From Ilex aquifolium (Eukaryota > Streptophyta > Magnoliopsida > Aquifoliales > Aquifoliaceae): a stretch of 64,000 nt of DNA. Under the pieces are notes generated by a model. The model searched no databases and was not told where the DNA came from. It saw only the letters and a list, made by a program, of their open reading frames with translations. Positions 43,746-56,150 of the stretch are shown here, piece by piece; within the stretch, counting starts at the first letter, position 1; each line of letters opens with the position of its first letter. Position numbers and translations under genes: made by a program. The DNA lies in the NCBI GenBank assembly GCA_951799425.1, contig OX637397.1:20837064-20901063 (forward strand). Direction: 5' to 3'.

Positions 43746-44848
43746 TCCCAGTTTTGGAATGCTAAATCAAGATCCAGAACAATTGGGTGAAACTAGACTT
43801 GTTCACGCCAATTAGAGAAATTCATCCCATTAAGCGTCGAAACAGAGGAAGCATGCAAATGCAACGAAACATGAATAGAAACTAAAATAAGATAAATGAT
43901 CACTCCACTAGTTATCAAACAGTTCAATTATAATTAAGAATAAAATATATATTCTTGTAAGCAGTAAATAGTACTACCGTGACTCTCTTTTGAGTAGTAA
44001 TCACGATATATTAATACATTAACAGTTATGATCATTCCCTTCACCTAATAGAACCAACTAATGATATATCTATAATTAAGTAAGTATGTTACATTTGGGT
44101 ATCCAGGTCCTACTTATTACAAATATATACCAATTATCCTATTCCATATACTTAATCGCTTGGAAGGTGGTGCACCGTTGGGCCGATTCCTAAAATGGAA
44201 GTGATCAAGAAATTGCAATTTACTAGTCATTATTTTAATACCTCGGTAATGTGTATTAAATATTACTAATACGATTCAACATCTATAAATCATTCTAGTT
44301 GGCCACTTTGGCGACTACTAAACTATATTATAATATAGACATCAAATCAAAATAATGATATTGCACAAATAATTTGATCAATAGTAATTTAAAATTATCA
44401 TGATATATTAAATCAATTTATATGGCCAACATTAACACATGTGAACATAATTTGATATAACATATGTGCTATACAAAGATAAACTATAAATATCGTAAAG
44501 AGTATTGCAGTTGCTATTAATGTCTCACATGACTAACAAACGGGAGCCTATTTAAATTGACATAAAATATGAGATGCGAATCATAAGTGTGATTTCCTGG
44601 ACAAAACAATTACATGGTCAAATAGTGAGAGGGACAGTATTTCACGAGAGAAAATTTTCCTTTTTTTTTTTTTTTTCAAGGTTATTCACAGCCTTTACTA
44701 TAAAATAGAAATCATAATAAAAAACGGTAACAATACTTGGCTTTCTCCATAAGTTTGACCAACAGGAAAGGACAAGACTCATGTGATTTAATTACAACGT
44801 GACATAACATAAAGATAACAATAAAATAATAAAAATAAGTATATAGAT

Positions 44849-45524
44849 GGTATTTGATAAGCTTAAAGTTGAATATTGAAAATTGAATGTTGAATTTTTA
44901 ATTTGCGGACTGTTTGATACTTACTAAAATTTAAGTAATTAATTTAACCAAACTGTTTGATAATTACATAAAACTGAAATCTGAAAATAAATTAATTTAT
45001 AGTTTTACCCTTTATTTTTGAAAATATTTATAAAATATGTATTTATCTAATAAAAAACAACAATATATTGCTACAAGTAATTCATAATATAAATCATAAT
45101 CACTATTATCATATTGTACTCTATATTTAACATAATATCAGACATTATAAGATTTATATGTTGTCGCTTAAAACAGTCAAATTATTTTTGTGACCAACCA
45201 GAATAATTAATTCAATAAAAAAATTAAAGATTAACACAAGATAATTAACCTTCAAAAGTAGTTGTCCATTAACACTCTTAACAAAAAAAAATTGAATAAA
45301 TAAATAAATAGTCAAATACAAAGAAATAACTGAAACTAGGAAAGAATTGAAAAATAGTAAATTCAACAAATACATATAAAATAATTGAACAAATAAATTG
45401 TTAACCAATAACCAAAAAAAGAAAAAAAAAATAGAATAATAACAAATTGAAGAACACAATAATTGAACTATAACTAATAAATATTTGAGAAAATATTGAA
45501 AAATAGAACAAATTAGATTGGAAA
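44849..45524. other. AT-rich unassigned stretch
   Basis: No gene. Words such as ACTGTTTGATA and CTGTTTGATAATTAC recur (44907, 44949), as in hAT-type MITEs, but no end pairs could be fixed. The 133-codon minus-strand frame here is a product of A/T runs. Confidence 0.4.
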
Positions 45525-46241
45525 AATTATACTCAGACTCTTTGAGGTTTATCACTTAATCATTTAGACCCCTTGATATTTGAAATATTACACAAATACC
45601 CTTTTAGGTTTGCACGCACGTAACACTTAGACTTCTGTCATCAATGTCTGTTAGTATATCTGTTATTAAATTATACCTAGACTCTAAAGTTTGTAGAAGT
45701 GTAACACTTAGAGTCCTTAAGTTTAAAATATTTTATTTAAACCCCTTATTAGTTACAGAACTAATGAAATCTATTGAACGATCAAATTACCCCAATTAAA
45801 GATAGAAGGTATTATGTCAATTACAGTTTGACCCATTTGTTTGATTTTTTTTAGTTTTATTCCAATAGTATATTGGTATACAAATGAGTGTTAAATTGAG
45901 TTATTTTATATATTTATACTGATTACTATACGCAGTTCATATCATTGAGTCACTTACTGACTTAGGCATTGGACAGTCGACCTCCAGTCTCCAACTTCTT
46001 TTTCAGGTGATCGAAGCCCGACAAACTAACGTGGAGGTCGTCCAAATTTTGGAATAAACCATACTAATTATGATTTTTTTAAGAAAAAATTAGATTCTTA
46101 TTTTTAATTTTATTTAAATAAATAATATAATAAAACATGAATTTGGATTGTAAAATTTAAAATTTTTGATATTCTATATTTAATTAGAATATTTTTGGTC
46201 TAAGTGTAATATTTTAAACTGAAGGGTCTAAGTGTTACACG
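45525..46241 (+). repeat. Foldback/MITE-like element, left part
   Basis: The first approximately 180 bp (CTCAGACT, TCACTTAATCATTTAGACCC, GCACGTAACACTTAGAC, ATCTGTTAGTATAT) match the reverse complement of 56432-56612. The motif GTGTAACACTTAG repeats inside. The element is cut by the LINE after AAGTGTTACACG (46230-46241). Flank words TTAGATT on both sides may be its target duplication. The class is not settled. Confidence 0.7.
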
Positions 46242-46354
46242 TCAAACCTTTATTCAAATTTAAATTTGAGTATCGATTAGGGTTTAATTCCATCGATTTT
46301 CCATTGATTTTCTTTGAATTTTCATCATTCTTCTTCGGATTTTCATTGTAAATC

Positions 46355-48160
46355 ATGATTTCTGATCAATCTCAATGTCAAATCCCTCCAAAACCGTCTG
46401 ATATTACTAGAAACTTCACTTCTCTATTCAAGAATTCGTCGATTTCTTTGTATTCTTCGCACATCTCTGGGATGAGCCAAGATATTGGAAAAGCCAGTCA
46501 AGAGAATTCCATTCCTATGCCTCCTATTTATGTAATTCAATCCAAACTAGCCAATAGGGTAGTCAACAACAATGGCGAACCAGGCATGTACTGGACCCTA
46601 GATGAAACCCAAGAACTGTCGAAGAATTTTCATCAAACGATCATAGGCAAATGTGCCTATGGGAAACCCTCTTTGGGAGTTATCAAATAGTTCATCGTTT
46701 CTAGATGGCTTCCAAATGGGGAATTCACCATAGGGATTCTTGATCCTCGACATGTCCTTATTCGTTTCAACTTGTATGAGGACTATGTCAAAACGTGGTT
46801 GAAGGACGCGACTTACATCTAGGGTTTCTTGTTTCGATTTTTCAAGTGGTTTCCAGAATCTCAACCTGGAGTGGAGCCTCCACTGGTCCCAATCTGGATA
46901 TCATTTACTGGGTTGACTATACATTTGTTCAATAAAGAAAGTTTGAGGGACATACTAAGTCCAATGGAGTATATTCTGGTAATCGACAATCCTACTCTCC
47001 AGTTATCCAGGCCAGGTGTGGCGAGGGCATTCATTGAAGTTAATTTATTGGCAAATAATCCAAATAGAATTTGGCTTGATATGGGGGGCACGAGTGGTAG
47101 GTGGCAGAGGATTGTGTATGAGAAAGATTGTAAATATTGCTTTGTATGCCTGAAACAAGGGCATGAGGAGACTATGTGTTGAAATAAGAAGAAGCAGAAT
47201 TTAGGTGGGAATGTGGAAGATGTTATTGCTCCTTTGTTTGACAAAGGGAAAAGGGTGGAAAAGCAAGATGACAAGGGTAAGTCTGTGATGAAGGAGGTGC
47301 TTATAGAAGGTTAGGAGGAATTTAGAAAGAAGGGGATGGTTGTAACTAAATCTTGTAATAATGAGGCGGCGGTCAGAAAGAAGGTGTGGTGTTAGAGCAA
47401 GGAGAGCACTCAGGAAAGGACAAGAAGGTGGGTTTGGGTAATATTTAGAATTCTAATTCTGAAGGTTTGTCTGTAGCAGAGGAGAGGACATTGAGTGAAG
47501 TTGGGATTTAGTATAAGGGTTCAGAAGTTAAGGTACAAGATGTTGTTGTTGTGGGCATTTCTATGGGAAATGGGGTCAATGTTCCTATTTTGCCCATTGA
47601 GTCGGTTCTAGTATGTGCTCATAAAGAAAGGATAGTTGTTAATATTGAGGAGGCTGGTTGGTCTGAAGTAAGTGTGAATTCCTTACAATCTGATAAGGTG
47701 GATGGGTTTTTGAATAAGGAACAAGTGTTGAATGAGCTTCTAAGCAAAGATTATGATGATGTTTTTGGAATTCAGAAGGCCAAACATTCTGATTCATCTG
47801 TGGCAATAGTTTCAGCTTATGATGTTAGAGAGGCCTTGATTGATATAGCAAGGGAGGTCGTTGAGCTAGAAGAAGGGATGGAATCTGCACAGAGGGTAAA
47901 AAGGGGTTATGGAAAAGTGATTCTACCTACCTCAGTGTGAGACTAATAGTTCATTTTTTATAAACTCTTCCTTCTTGATAGATCATGTTTTTGTCAATAG
48001 GAAGGTGACTGGCTCTCTTCTTGATGATGATAGAGGGTTAAGTTGTGAGAATGTGCCTCCTAGCAAAGTATTTTTCTCTGATCATAAAAGCTCTAAAAGC
48101 TGTGATGATGTGATAACAGATACAGAAGATGAAGTTTCTATACCCATGGGTGATTTCTAG
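46355..48160 (+). pseudogene. LINE ORF1: DUF4283-like protein with CCHC zinc knuckle
   Basis: ATG at 46355. One frame runs to 47182 with internal stops at about 46688 and 46820: GKCAYGKPSLGVIK, then FIVSRWLPNGEFTIGILDP (DUF4283-like), PPLVPIWISFTGLTIHLFNK, and the knuckle CFVCLKQGHEETMC (C-x2-C-x4-H-x4-C). A stop follows at 47180 where a Trp codon is likely. Downstream frames (47551-47940, 47975-48160) are acidic, C-terminal ORF1 sequence. The product binds LINE RNA in the ribonucleoprotein. This copy is dead. Confidence 0.8.
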
Positions 48161-48216
48161 CCCAAGGATCAAAGGTATAGACTAAGGTCTAGAGGTAACA
48201 TTTCCTCTTCTTCTCT

Positions 48217-51200
48217 ATGATCAATTTTCTTTCGTGGAACATGAGAGGGGCGGATAAATCTGTCTGAAAGAGGAGGTTGAAAAAACTGATTGAGTTGCAT
48301 AATGTTTGTTTTGTTGCTTTACAACAACCTAAGTTGGGTGTGCAAAAATTATCAAAGTTCGCTAGAAGTATAGAACTTAGTAGTTTTTCTTATAATGTTC
48401 TAGCTGAGAAGTACATTTGGATTATGTGGATAACCGTGTAGAGGTGAGGGATTTATTCTATCATGAGCAATCATTGACAGTGGAAGTTTCTATATTGGGA
48501 TCACAAAGTTATTGGGTAACTGTAGTATATGTGTCTTGTGATTTTGCCTTCAAAAGGTCTTTATGGCAGCATCTGCTGAGTTTGCCTATGCCTTCTAGCA
48601 TCCCTTGGATGCTTTTGGGGGATTTTAATGATTTTTTGTCTCTAAAAGAGAGCTTAGGGGGTGTTTTTCCTTCCTTGGTGTCTATGGAGGAGTATAGGTC
48701 CTTTGTGGATGTTGGGGGTTGGTTTGATGGTGGATTCAATGAGAGTAGGTTTACATGGTGTAATAACCATCAGGGGGGGACAAAAATGTGGCAGAGATTG
48801 GATAGGATCTTTGTGAACTCTAACTGGAATTTTAAGTTTGAAAAGACAGAAGTTTTGCATTTAGCTAGGGGGAGGTCTGACCATTGTCTTCTCCTTGCTA
48901 GGGTGTTTGATGGTCCAGTCCAGCCTAGAGTATCATACTTTAAGTTTCAGGATATGTGGGTTGAAGGCCCATATTAAAAGGTGGAATAAGGAATGTTTTG
49001 GGAATATTTTTTAGAATATAAAGCTCCAAGAATCTGTTATGATGAATGCTGAGGGGAAAATGGAACAATATCTTTCTCTTGTAACTATGATTGAGTTGGA
49101 GGAAGCCAAAACATAGCTAGATAACAATTTAAGGTTGGAGGAGATCTATTGGAAGCAAAAGGCTAATGTGAGGTGGGTTGTAGAATGGGAAAGGAATACT
49201 AAGTTTTACCATGTTGTAGCCAAGGGGAAAATGGTGAGGAATAAGATTCAGATGATCCAAAATGATAAGGGGGTTTGGGTCCATGATGATAAGGAAATTG
49301 CTGAAGTTGCAGAGGGATATTATGTTTCTCTATATTAGTCTGAGCCTCATTCTATACAAGATTATCTCCTTTCTGTTATTCCCAAGTTGGTGGGGGATGC
49401 TGAGAATGAGATGTTACTAGCTGCTACTACTATAGAAAAGGTGAAATCAGTAGTATTCTCAATATTTGTGGAGAGTGTACCTGGTGCAGATGGGTTTTCT
49501 GGAAAATTCTATCAGGTGTGTTGGGGTGTGATTAAATCTGATATCTTGTCTGCTGTGAATTTTTTCTTCAAGGTGGAGTGGTTCCTAAATCTGTAAATGC
49601 TACATTATTGGTCTTAATTCCTGAAAAGGAGAATCCTATGTCTTGCAAACTTTAGACTAATAAGTCTTTGCTATTTCCTCCATAAGATACTGACAAAGTT
49701 ACTTACTCAGAGGTTGGGCCCTTTGTTTCCTCTATTGATCTCAAAGAAGCAACATGGGTTTGTACAAGGGAGAAGCATAAGGGAGTGTATCTCATTGGTG
49801 TAGCTAATGGTGGGGGAGTTGGATAGGAAGGTGGGGGCAGGATATGTCATTTTGAAGCTAGATATGATGAAGGCTTATGACTGGTTGGAGTGGGATTTTT
49901 TGGCAAAAACCTTGGCCTGTTTTGGCTTCTCAGAAAAGTTTGTGACTGTTGTTTCTAATTGCTTGAGAAATCAAAACATATATATTTCTTTAAATGACCA
50001 AAGGTATGGGTTTTCTCCTTCATCCAGAGGGCTTAGGCAAGGGCATCACATTTCCCCAAGCCTTTTTATTTTGGCAAAAGAAGTATTGAGTAGGGGGTTG
50101 TTGCAATTGTATCAAAAGGGTTTAGTGAAACCTTTTCATATGGGTAGAGGTACTTTGTTGGTGAGTCATCTTCTCATTGCAAATTATACCTCACTGTTTT
50201 TAAGAGGTAAAAAGTGTTCTATGGAGAATCTAATGGAGTTTATTAGGCAGTATGAGGTGAGTTCTAGTCAAAGAGTGAGCAAACAGAAAAGTTTTATGTT
50301 TTGCTCAGTAAAGATATCTCAAGCTACAAAGCAGGTGCTAAGTGGTGTGACTGGTATACCTGTGAGGAATTGTCCTTTTACTTATTTGGGTTTTCCCCTA
50401 ATTAAGGGAAGGACAAGGTTTTGTTTTTTTGACAGTATTGTATAAAAGTCTAGACTTAGACTAGAAGGGTGGTATGCTAGAATTTTGTCCAACATGGGGA
50501 GAGTTGTGCTGGTGCAGTCTGTGCTAAATGAGGTTTCAGTTCATCTGTTGGCTTGTCTGAATTTTCCTAAAGGAATTTTAGCTAAGTTAAACTCTTTGAT
50601 GGCTGCTTTTCTTTGGTCTAATAAAGTTGATATAGAGAAAAGGCATTGGGTTTCTTGGAAAGATTTTACTATGCCTAAGTCTGTAGGAAGGTTGGGATTG
50701 AGGAAGCTAGAAGATATTTAGTTTGCATTTAGAATGAAACAAGTGTGGAACATCTTGCAAGGGCAATCCTTATGGGCTAAGGTCTTTACTCATAAATTCC
50801 TAAGGAATGAGCACTTTGTAAGACATTCTAGGGCAGGAATCTCTAAGAAATTAAAGACCTTGTATCCTTGGTTTGAACTTGTTTTTTCTCATTCTCAGAT
50901 TTCTGTTGGTAATGGGGAACAAGTGGATTTCTGGTGTGATGATTGGCTGGGCACTGGGCCTTTGGTGAGTAGGGTTAATGAAAGGCCTCTATCATTTCCA
51001 AAACTAGTTGAGGTGTTAGTCCATGGTCATTGGCTACTTCAACAGTTGGGAAATTTGTTGGGGGAACAGTTGCAAACTGAAATTCACTCTTCTAGAGTTT
51101 CCTTGACTGATCAGAGGGATAAGAGGGTTTGGAGGGAATCAGACTCTGGCTTTTCACTATTAAATCTACTCGGGGGCTGGTAAGAAGTCAGGGTGTATAG

Positions 51201-51346
51201 AATGGTACAACAGTTTCTATATGGAAGCAGAATATATCCCCAAGTACTAAGCTGGTGGGGTGGAAAGTTTGGAGGAAAGCTTTATCCTTGGATACCTGTG
51301 TGCAGGAATTGGGGATTTCCCTAGTAAGCATGTGCTATTTGTGCTA
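48217..51346 (+). pseudogene. LINE ORF2, N-terminal part: endonuclease and reverse transcriptase
   Basis: The ATG at 48217 opens FLSWNMRGADKS (endonuclease start). After a frameshift near 48410 the apurinic-type endonuclease continues with LLGDFNDFLS (GDFN), WCNNHQGG, LDRIFVN and SDHCLLL (catalytic SDH). The RT frame runs with stops from 49135: KLDMMKAYDWLEWDFL (49855), GLRQGHHISPSLFILA (50030) and HLLIANYTSLFLRG (50170). The last is where the family has the two catalytic Asp (ADDT); both are lost. LSNMGRVVLVQSVLN and CDDWLG follow. The part just before 51347 is zf-RVT onset (CAICA), where the PIF element sits. It is catalytically dead. Confidence 0.85.
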
Positions 51347-51629
51347 TTAGAGCAACTCCAAGGGGCTATGTAAAGGGGGGCTTTTATCTATTTTAGATAG
51401 TCAATCCATAAATTTTGGCTCCAACGGGCTATGTATCCCACTCGGTATTTTCCATAATCCAAATATCGCTCGGTGGATCTAGCGACCATCCAAGGCTAGC
51501 TATTTCCTCAACAGAAGCTCCACAACTCCATTCTCAATCGTCACTCCACAGAAGCTCTACAACTCCATCGTCTTCATCATCGCATATCAGTCTACAGAAG
51601 CTCCATTGTCTTCACCATCTTAGAAGCAG

Positions 51630-51632
51630 GTA

Positions 51633-51688
<56 letters not shown>
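51630..51688. repeat. CT then CA microsatellite
   Basis: A (CT)n run is followed by a (CA)n run, inside the 5' region of the PIF element. Confidence 0.9.
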
Positions 51689-51689
<1 letters not shown>

Positions 51690-51715
51690 AAACTCCATCG
51701 TCTTAACTTGGGAAC

Positions 51716-51850
51716 TCTTGGGGTTCTCCGATTGTTCGCTGGTTTGGGGTTCTCCGATTGTTCGCTGGTTTGGGGTTCTCCGATTGTTCACTAGTTTGGG
51801 GTTCTTTGCTGGTTTGGGGTTCTCTAATTGTAGCTCCTGATTTGGTTTGG
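51716..51850 (+). repeat. Minisatellite of about 27 bp
   Basis: The repeated words TTGGGGTTCTCCGATTGTTC and GCTGGT occur three to four times with shorter variants (TTTGGGGTTCTTTGCTGG). Then a T run (51859-51876). The frames on both strands here are repeat products. Confidence 0.8.
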
Positions 51851-52412
51851 GGTTCTCCTTTTTTTTTTTTTTTTTTAGAATCAATCAATTACAAGAAGCC
51901 ACAAAAGCAGAACCACATAATCAAAGATTTGGGCTCCTGATTTGGGGTTCTCTCTCATGGCATTCCAAATAATCAATCAATTATAAGAAGCAAAAAGGAA
52001 AAAAAAAAGCCAAATATGGCTTTAATCCTTCAAAACAAACAATAAAAATTTTATACACCAAGCCTTCTCTGAATTCTCCTTCTATAACAGTAGAAAATCC
52101 TAAACACCAGCACTCTCATTAACTGCCCAGGTACAGAAATTTGGACAGAAAAATCTGAAGAAGACCTAATCTGTTGGGGTTCTCCTGATATTATTTGGAA
52201 TTTCCAGCTGATTTTCAATTGGAAGAACATAAATTTTATTTGATTAATGTGGAATTTGGTTAAATGTTGTAGTTGATAGAAAGTGAAGTAAATGTGATAT
52301 TATAAATTGTAAAAAGAAGCCTCTGTGATATTCTAAATTGTGAATTGTGGTTGTAATGTGAAAAGTTTGTTAATTCTACCATGGTGGTCATGTTGAATTA
52401 TAGGCATTACTC

Positions 52413-53441
52413 ATGGAACCATTCCAACATGGTGCTTACTTCACCAATCTTATGAATTATGGAACAAACTTAGATGATGAGGTTATAGGTCAATTTTCAC
52501 CAATATCTCCTCAAGTAGAATCCACAACCAAAAAACAACGAGGTGGCAATTTTATAGTAGATGAATACATTATGATAGTCTCGGTGTGGCTTAATATTAG
52601 TTTGGATGTTGTGCAAGGAAATGAGCAAAAATCAAAGACATATTGACAAAGGGTTTGAGAGTTCTTCAAAAAATACAAACCTAAGGCATGCTCTAGCCGT
52701 AGTCAAAATTCTTTAATGAATCGTTGGTCGGCAATTCAGCTAGCCACTAACAAATTTTGTGGGTGCTTTGCACATATAGAAAGACTGGATCAAAGTGGTT
52801 TGACAGAGAAAGAGAAGGTATGAGTGAATATTTTCTTACAAAATAGTGTATTTTTAATGACATAATAATGAGTTTTGTTGTAAGATTTTTCAAATTCGTG
52901 ATGCCGAGAACTTGTACAAGGAACTCTATAAATCTCCTTTTCGATTTGGACATTGTTGGAATGAGTTAAGGTATCAACCAAAATGGATGGAGGATTCTCA
53001 ATCAAAGAAGCAAAAAAAAAAAAAAAACATAATTCAACTCCTGGCAGTTTCGTGCCTTCTAGAGCGGACTCCGTTAATTTAGGAGATGACGGTGGGTCCT
53101 ATAGATCCTTGGACAGGCCACCTGGAAGGAAAGCTGAGAAAGCGTGACTACGAAAATCAAAAAGCAAAGAACCTGGAGGTGATGCAACAAGTTATGCACT
53201 CGTTAATCTGTTAGCAGAGATGAAGGAAGAGAAAAAAGTAATGAATGAGAAGAAATTTAAAATGTTTGAAAAATTTTATCTTCAAAAACTGAAACGTCTA
53301 GTACAAGAGAAAGAGAGAATACAAATGGAGCAACTAAGAGAGGAAGAACGAATAATGTCAATGGATACGAGTGGCATGCTTCCGTTGCAAGCTGAATATT
53401 TTCAGTGCCGCCAAATGGAAATATTGGGAAAGAAGATGTAG
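52413..53441 (+). pseudogene. PIF/Harbinger ORF1 (Myb/SANT-like, NAM-associated C-terminal)
   Basis: The frame begins MEPFQHGAYFTNLMNYG. The SANT-like part is RGGNFIVDEYIMIVSVWLNI, SLDVVQGNEQKSKTY (52540-52645), then QRVWEFFKKY-like with a stop, NSLMNRWSAIQLATNKFCG (52715-52760). An intron-like gap at about 52815-52885 precedes IRDAENLYKELYKSP-like sequence and HCWNELRYQPKWM (about 52890-52990). A Lys-rich stretch and a charged coiled coil (53220-53441, KKFKMFEKFYLQKLKRLVQE) end it. In active elements this protein partners the transposase and binds DNA. Internal stops make this copy dead. Confidence 0.8.
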
Positions 53442-53559
53442 TTCTTTTTTATTAATAGACAAACAAATTTGAAGTAGTAGTAATGATGCTACAAGTACTA
53501 TAATAACATTTGCTGAAGTAGTGCCTAGAAGTTTCCATGCATATTCCACTGATGCTCGA

Positions 53560-54810
53560 CTAGATCAGCTTAAAGTTTGGAATGAGCTTCTTTGTCTCGA
53601 ATGCAATGCTAAGTATTAATAAATTGGAGCAGTTCTGAACTCCGCTCAGGTATGAATGTGGTAGTGGAACTCTCATCCATTGTATCATAACTAAAATCCA
53701 ACTCATTAGCGTCCCACTCATTCTCGACAATCATGTTATGTAATATTTTGCATGCATTCATTATATTCTTAAGCACTTCAAGTGTCTAGAAACTTGCTAG
53801 ACCACACACTATAGCAAATCATGCTTGGAGAACTCCAAATGCCCGCTCAACATCCTTTCTTGCTTACTCTTGAGATTTTGCAAAATGTATTTGCTTATTA
53901 TCTCTTGGATATGAAATTATTTTGACAAATGTTGTCCGCTTTGGATATATACTATTAGCAAGATAATATCTCATTGTATAATCGCTTCCGTTGATTGAGA
54001 AATTGACTGAATGAGCCCGACCTTCAGAAAGGAAAGCAAAAACAGAAGAACGTTCTAGTACGTTGATATCATTATGGGATTCAGGTAATCCAAAAAAGGC
54101 ATGTCAAATTCAGAGATCATATGAAGCCACCGCCTCCAAAATAATTGTTGGTTCATGGACGTTACTAGAATACATACTTTTTCATGCTGTTGGACAATTC
54201 TTCTATTTCCAATACATACAGTCAATGCTACCCAACATCCCAGGAAACCTACGATTGATACCCATTGCTAATAATCTAGCAATGTCATCGTTGTTTGGTG
54301 TCCTGAGGTATTCATCGGAAAAAATTGCTACTACCGCCCTCGCAAATCTTTTCAAACTTTCTATTGCAGTGCTTTCGTCAATCCTCACATAATCATCGAC
54401 AATATTTGCTGCAACTCCATAAGCAAGCATCCTTATGGTGGCTGTCAATTTTTGAAGGGAAGACAAGCCAGTAATTCCAGCAACATCTTTTTTTGGACAA
54501 AATATGGATCATAAGCTTCCACTATAGATAGAATACGAAGGAAAATTGCTTGATTCATTTGAAACCTTCTCCGAAATAAATTTGGAGGATAGATAGACGG
54601 TTCAGCAAAATAATCACGATACAGTCTCTCGTGCCCTTGAACTCGATTACAAAAAATAACTGAATGACCTTGAATGGAACCACGACGTACACCAGAGATT
54701 TCCTCGCTATTGAGTTTGTTCATTTCCATAGCACAAATTGTTACCATCTCCAATTCATCATCGGAGTCAAAATCGTTAAGAATCATCTTGATTGCAGGAT
54801 GATGAGCCAT
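53560..54810 (-). pseudogene. PIF/Harbinger DDE transposase
   Basis: Minus strand, start at 54810 (MAHHPAIKMILNDFDSDDE). Frame 1: FCNRVQGHERLYRDYFAEPS, FRRRFQMNQAIFLRI, YFVQKK. A frameshift near 54460 leads to LQKLTATIRMLAYGVAAN, DYVRIDESTAIESLKRF and FPGMLGSIDCMYWK. The first catalytic Asp is in GSIDCM, the second in HNDINVLERS (about 54075) and the Glu in ARKDVERAFGVLQ (about 53850). IMNACKILHNMIVE follows. Stops sit at Trp sites of the family (DL*I*HAFF for DLWIWHAFF) and at an Arg site. It would catalyse cut-and-paste transposition. This copy is dead. Confidence 0.88.
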
Positions 54811-55269
54811 AACATAAACACAAAGAAGAGTGCAATGTCAATAAATATATTTGAAGTGTATGACAATGAGAGAGGGAAGATCCTATTTATACATATCCAA
54901 AAATATGACCATTAAAAAATGACCGTTATTAATATGACTGTTGAAAATTCAAATTTTTTTTAAAATTTTGATGACTCCACCGTTGTAAATATGACTGTTA
55001 TTAATAAAAATCAAAATTTAAAAATTTTGATGACGTGACGTAACACTTCAGCATGTGTTGTCATCAATATGGTGCTGACGTGGCATGCTACATAGTATTT
55101 TAAATTTTAATAATTTATAGTTAGTTAAAGTTAGTTGAAATAGTTAGCTAAAATAGGGAGCGTTGTTGGAGTGAATTAGTAGGATTTGGTCTTTAAATTA
55201 GATAGTGTAATAAAAAAATATATTTTGGCTAGCTATTATAGACGGTGAGTGTCCTTGGAGTTGCTTTTA

Positions 55270-56150
55270 AGGTGCAAAGGACTTTTCTCATTTATTTTTT
55301 GATTGTCCATTTGCATAGTCCATCTGGGATAAATTGGCTAAGGCTTTGGGTTTACAGTTAGTTTCTCATGAAGATCCTTTGATAAGAATGAGGAGATTAT
55401 TCAGCTTTTACAAACATCCTTTTTAAGTCATGGGTTAGTGAGAGTTGTTCCTTTAATAGTGTTTTGGCAAATCTAAAAAAAATAGATGTAGGAGAAGGTT
55501 TGAAGTTGAGAAGCAGAACTCTTATGCTGTGTTTCTAAGTGTTCTTAGAATGCTTAGGTATCAAGCTTTTGGGCTAAAACCCAAAAGGCCAGATGATGCT
55601 AGAGGGAGAGAGTTGCTTATGGTACTAAAGGTGACTGTCCCTTATAGAGTTTCTATTAAGGTTTTATGGGTGAAATGTGTTGCTCTTCCTACTGGTAATT
55701 TAAAACTACATGTGGATGAGGGCAATCCTGGGCCTTCAGGTGGGTGGATAATTTTGAGATATCCTGAAGGAGGTGTGGTTCTGGCAGCTTCTTGCTTTTA
55801 TGGTTTGGGTTCTAATATGGCTGCTGAATGTTTTGCTCTGAGGGATGGGCTGACTTTGATCAAGAGGTATGGTTTAGAGGATTACAAAGTCTTGATAGAG
55901 TTAGATTCCCAAGTCTTGGTGCACATGGTGCTGGGGAAGGTGGGTTATCCTTGGAAACTGTAGAAAGTATTTCCTCAGACTCAAAGGCTTTTAAGTAGTC
56001 TTGATTATCAAATCAGTGACATATTTAGATAGGCAAATGCTGTAACTGACTGTTTAGCGAAGCATGTTGTGCAAACTGCAGGTTCTGCAGATTTCTCTGA
56101 TGTTTCTTCTCTGCCTTGTCCTGTGAAGGCGCTTATACTGTAGGATCAGT
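55270..56150 (+). pseudogene. LINE ORF2, C-terminal part: zf-RVT end and RNase H
   Basis: GAKDFSHLFFDCPF (zf-RVT) follows the PIF element at once. After a linker with stops, the frame 55529-55963 holds RNase H: LKLHVDEGNPGPSGGW, AAECFALRDGLTLI (the catalytic Glu position) and VLIELDSQVLVHMV (Asp). NAVTDCLAKH (about 56035-56065) gives the last Asp. This RNase H domain marks the plant L1 clade that carries a C-terminal RNase H. Confidence 0.82.

Larger units (their letters stand above)
41058..44848. repeat. Large palindrome: arms of about 1.85 kb, 72-bp spacer
   Basis: The left arm (about 41058-42934) ends TGGTGGATTGACTC. The right arm (43007-about 44848) begins with its exact reverse complement GAGTCAATCCACCA. 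The arms pair over gag, the leader and the AT-rich 5' zone, with clear point differences and small indels (for example 42950 against 43000, and A/T runs). The spacer 42935-43006 appears to be protease-region sequence. Confidence 0.85.
51350..55266. mobile_element. PIF/Harbinger DNA transposon nested in the LINE
   Basis: The terminal inverted repeats GAGCAACTCCAAGG (51350-51363) and CCTTGGAGTTGCTT (55253-55266) are flanked by TTA on both sides (51347-51349, 55267-55269), the target duplication of this superfamily. Two genes point toward each other: a Myb/SANT-like ORF on plus and a DDE transposase on minus. Both carry stops. The two-gene structure is that of an autonomous element. LINE zf-RVT sequence resumes directly after it. 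Confidence 0.9.

Noticed and set aside
45154..45555. 133-codon hydrophobic minus-strand frame
   Set aside because: The DNA is very AT-rich and the Phe/Leu-rich product is what such DNA gives by chance. No family motif.
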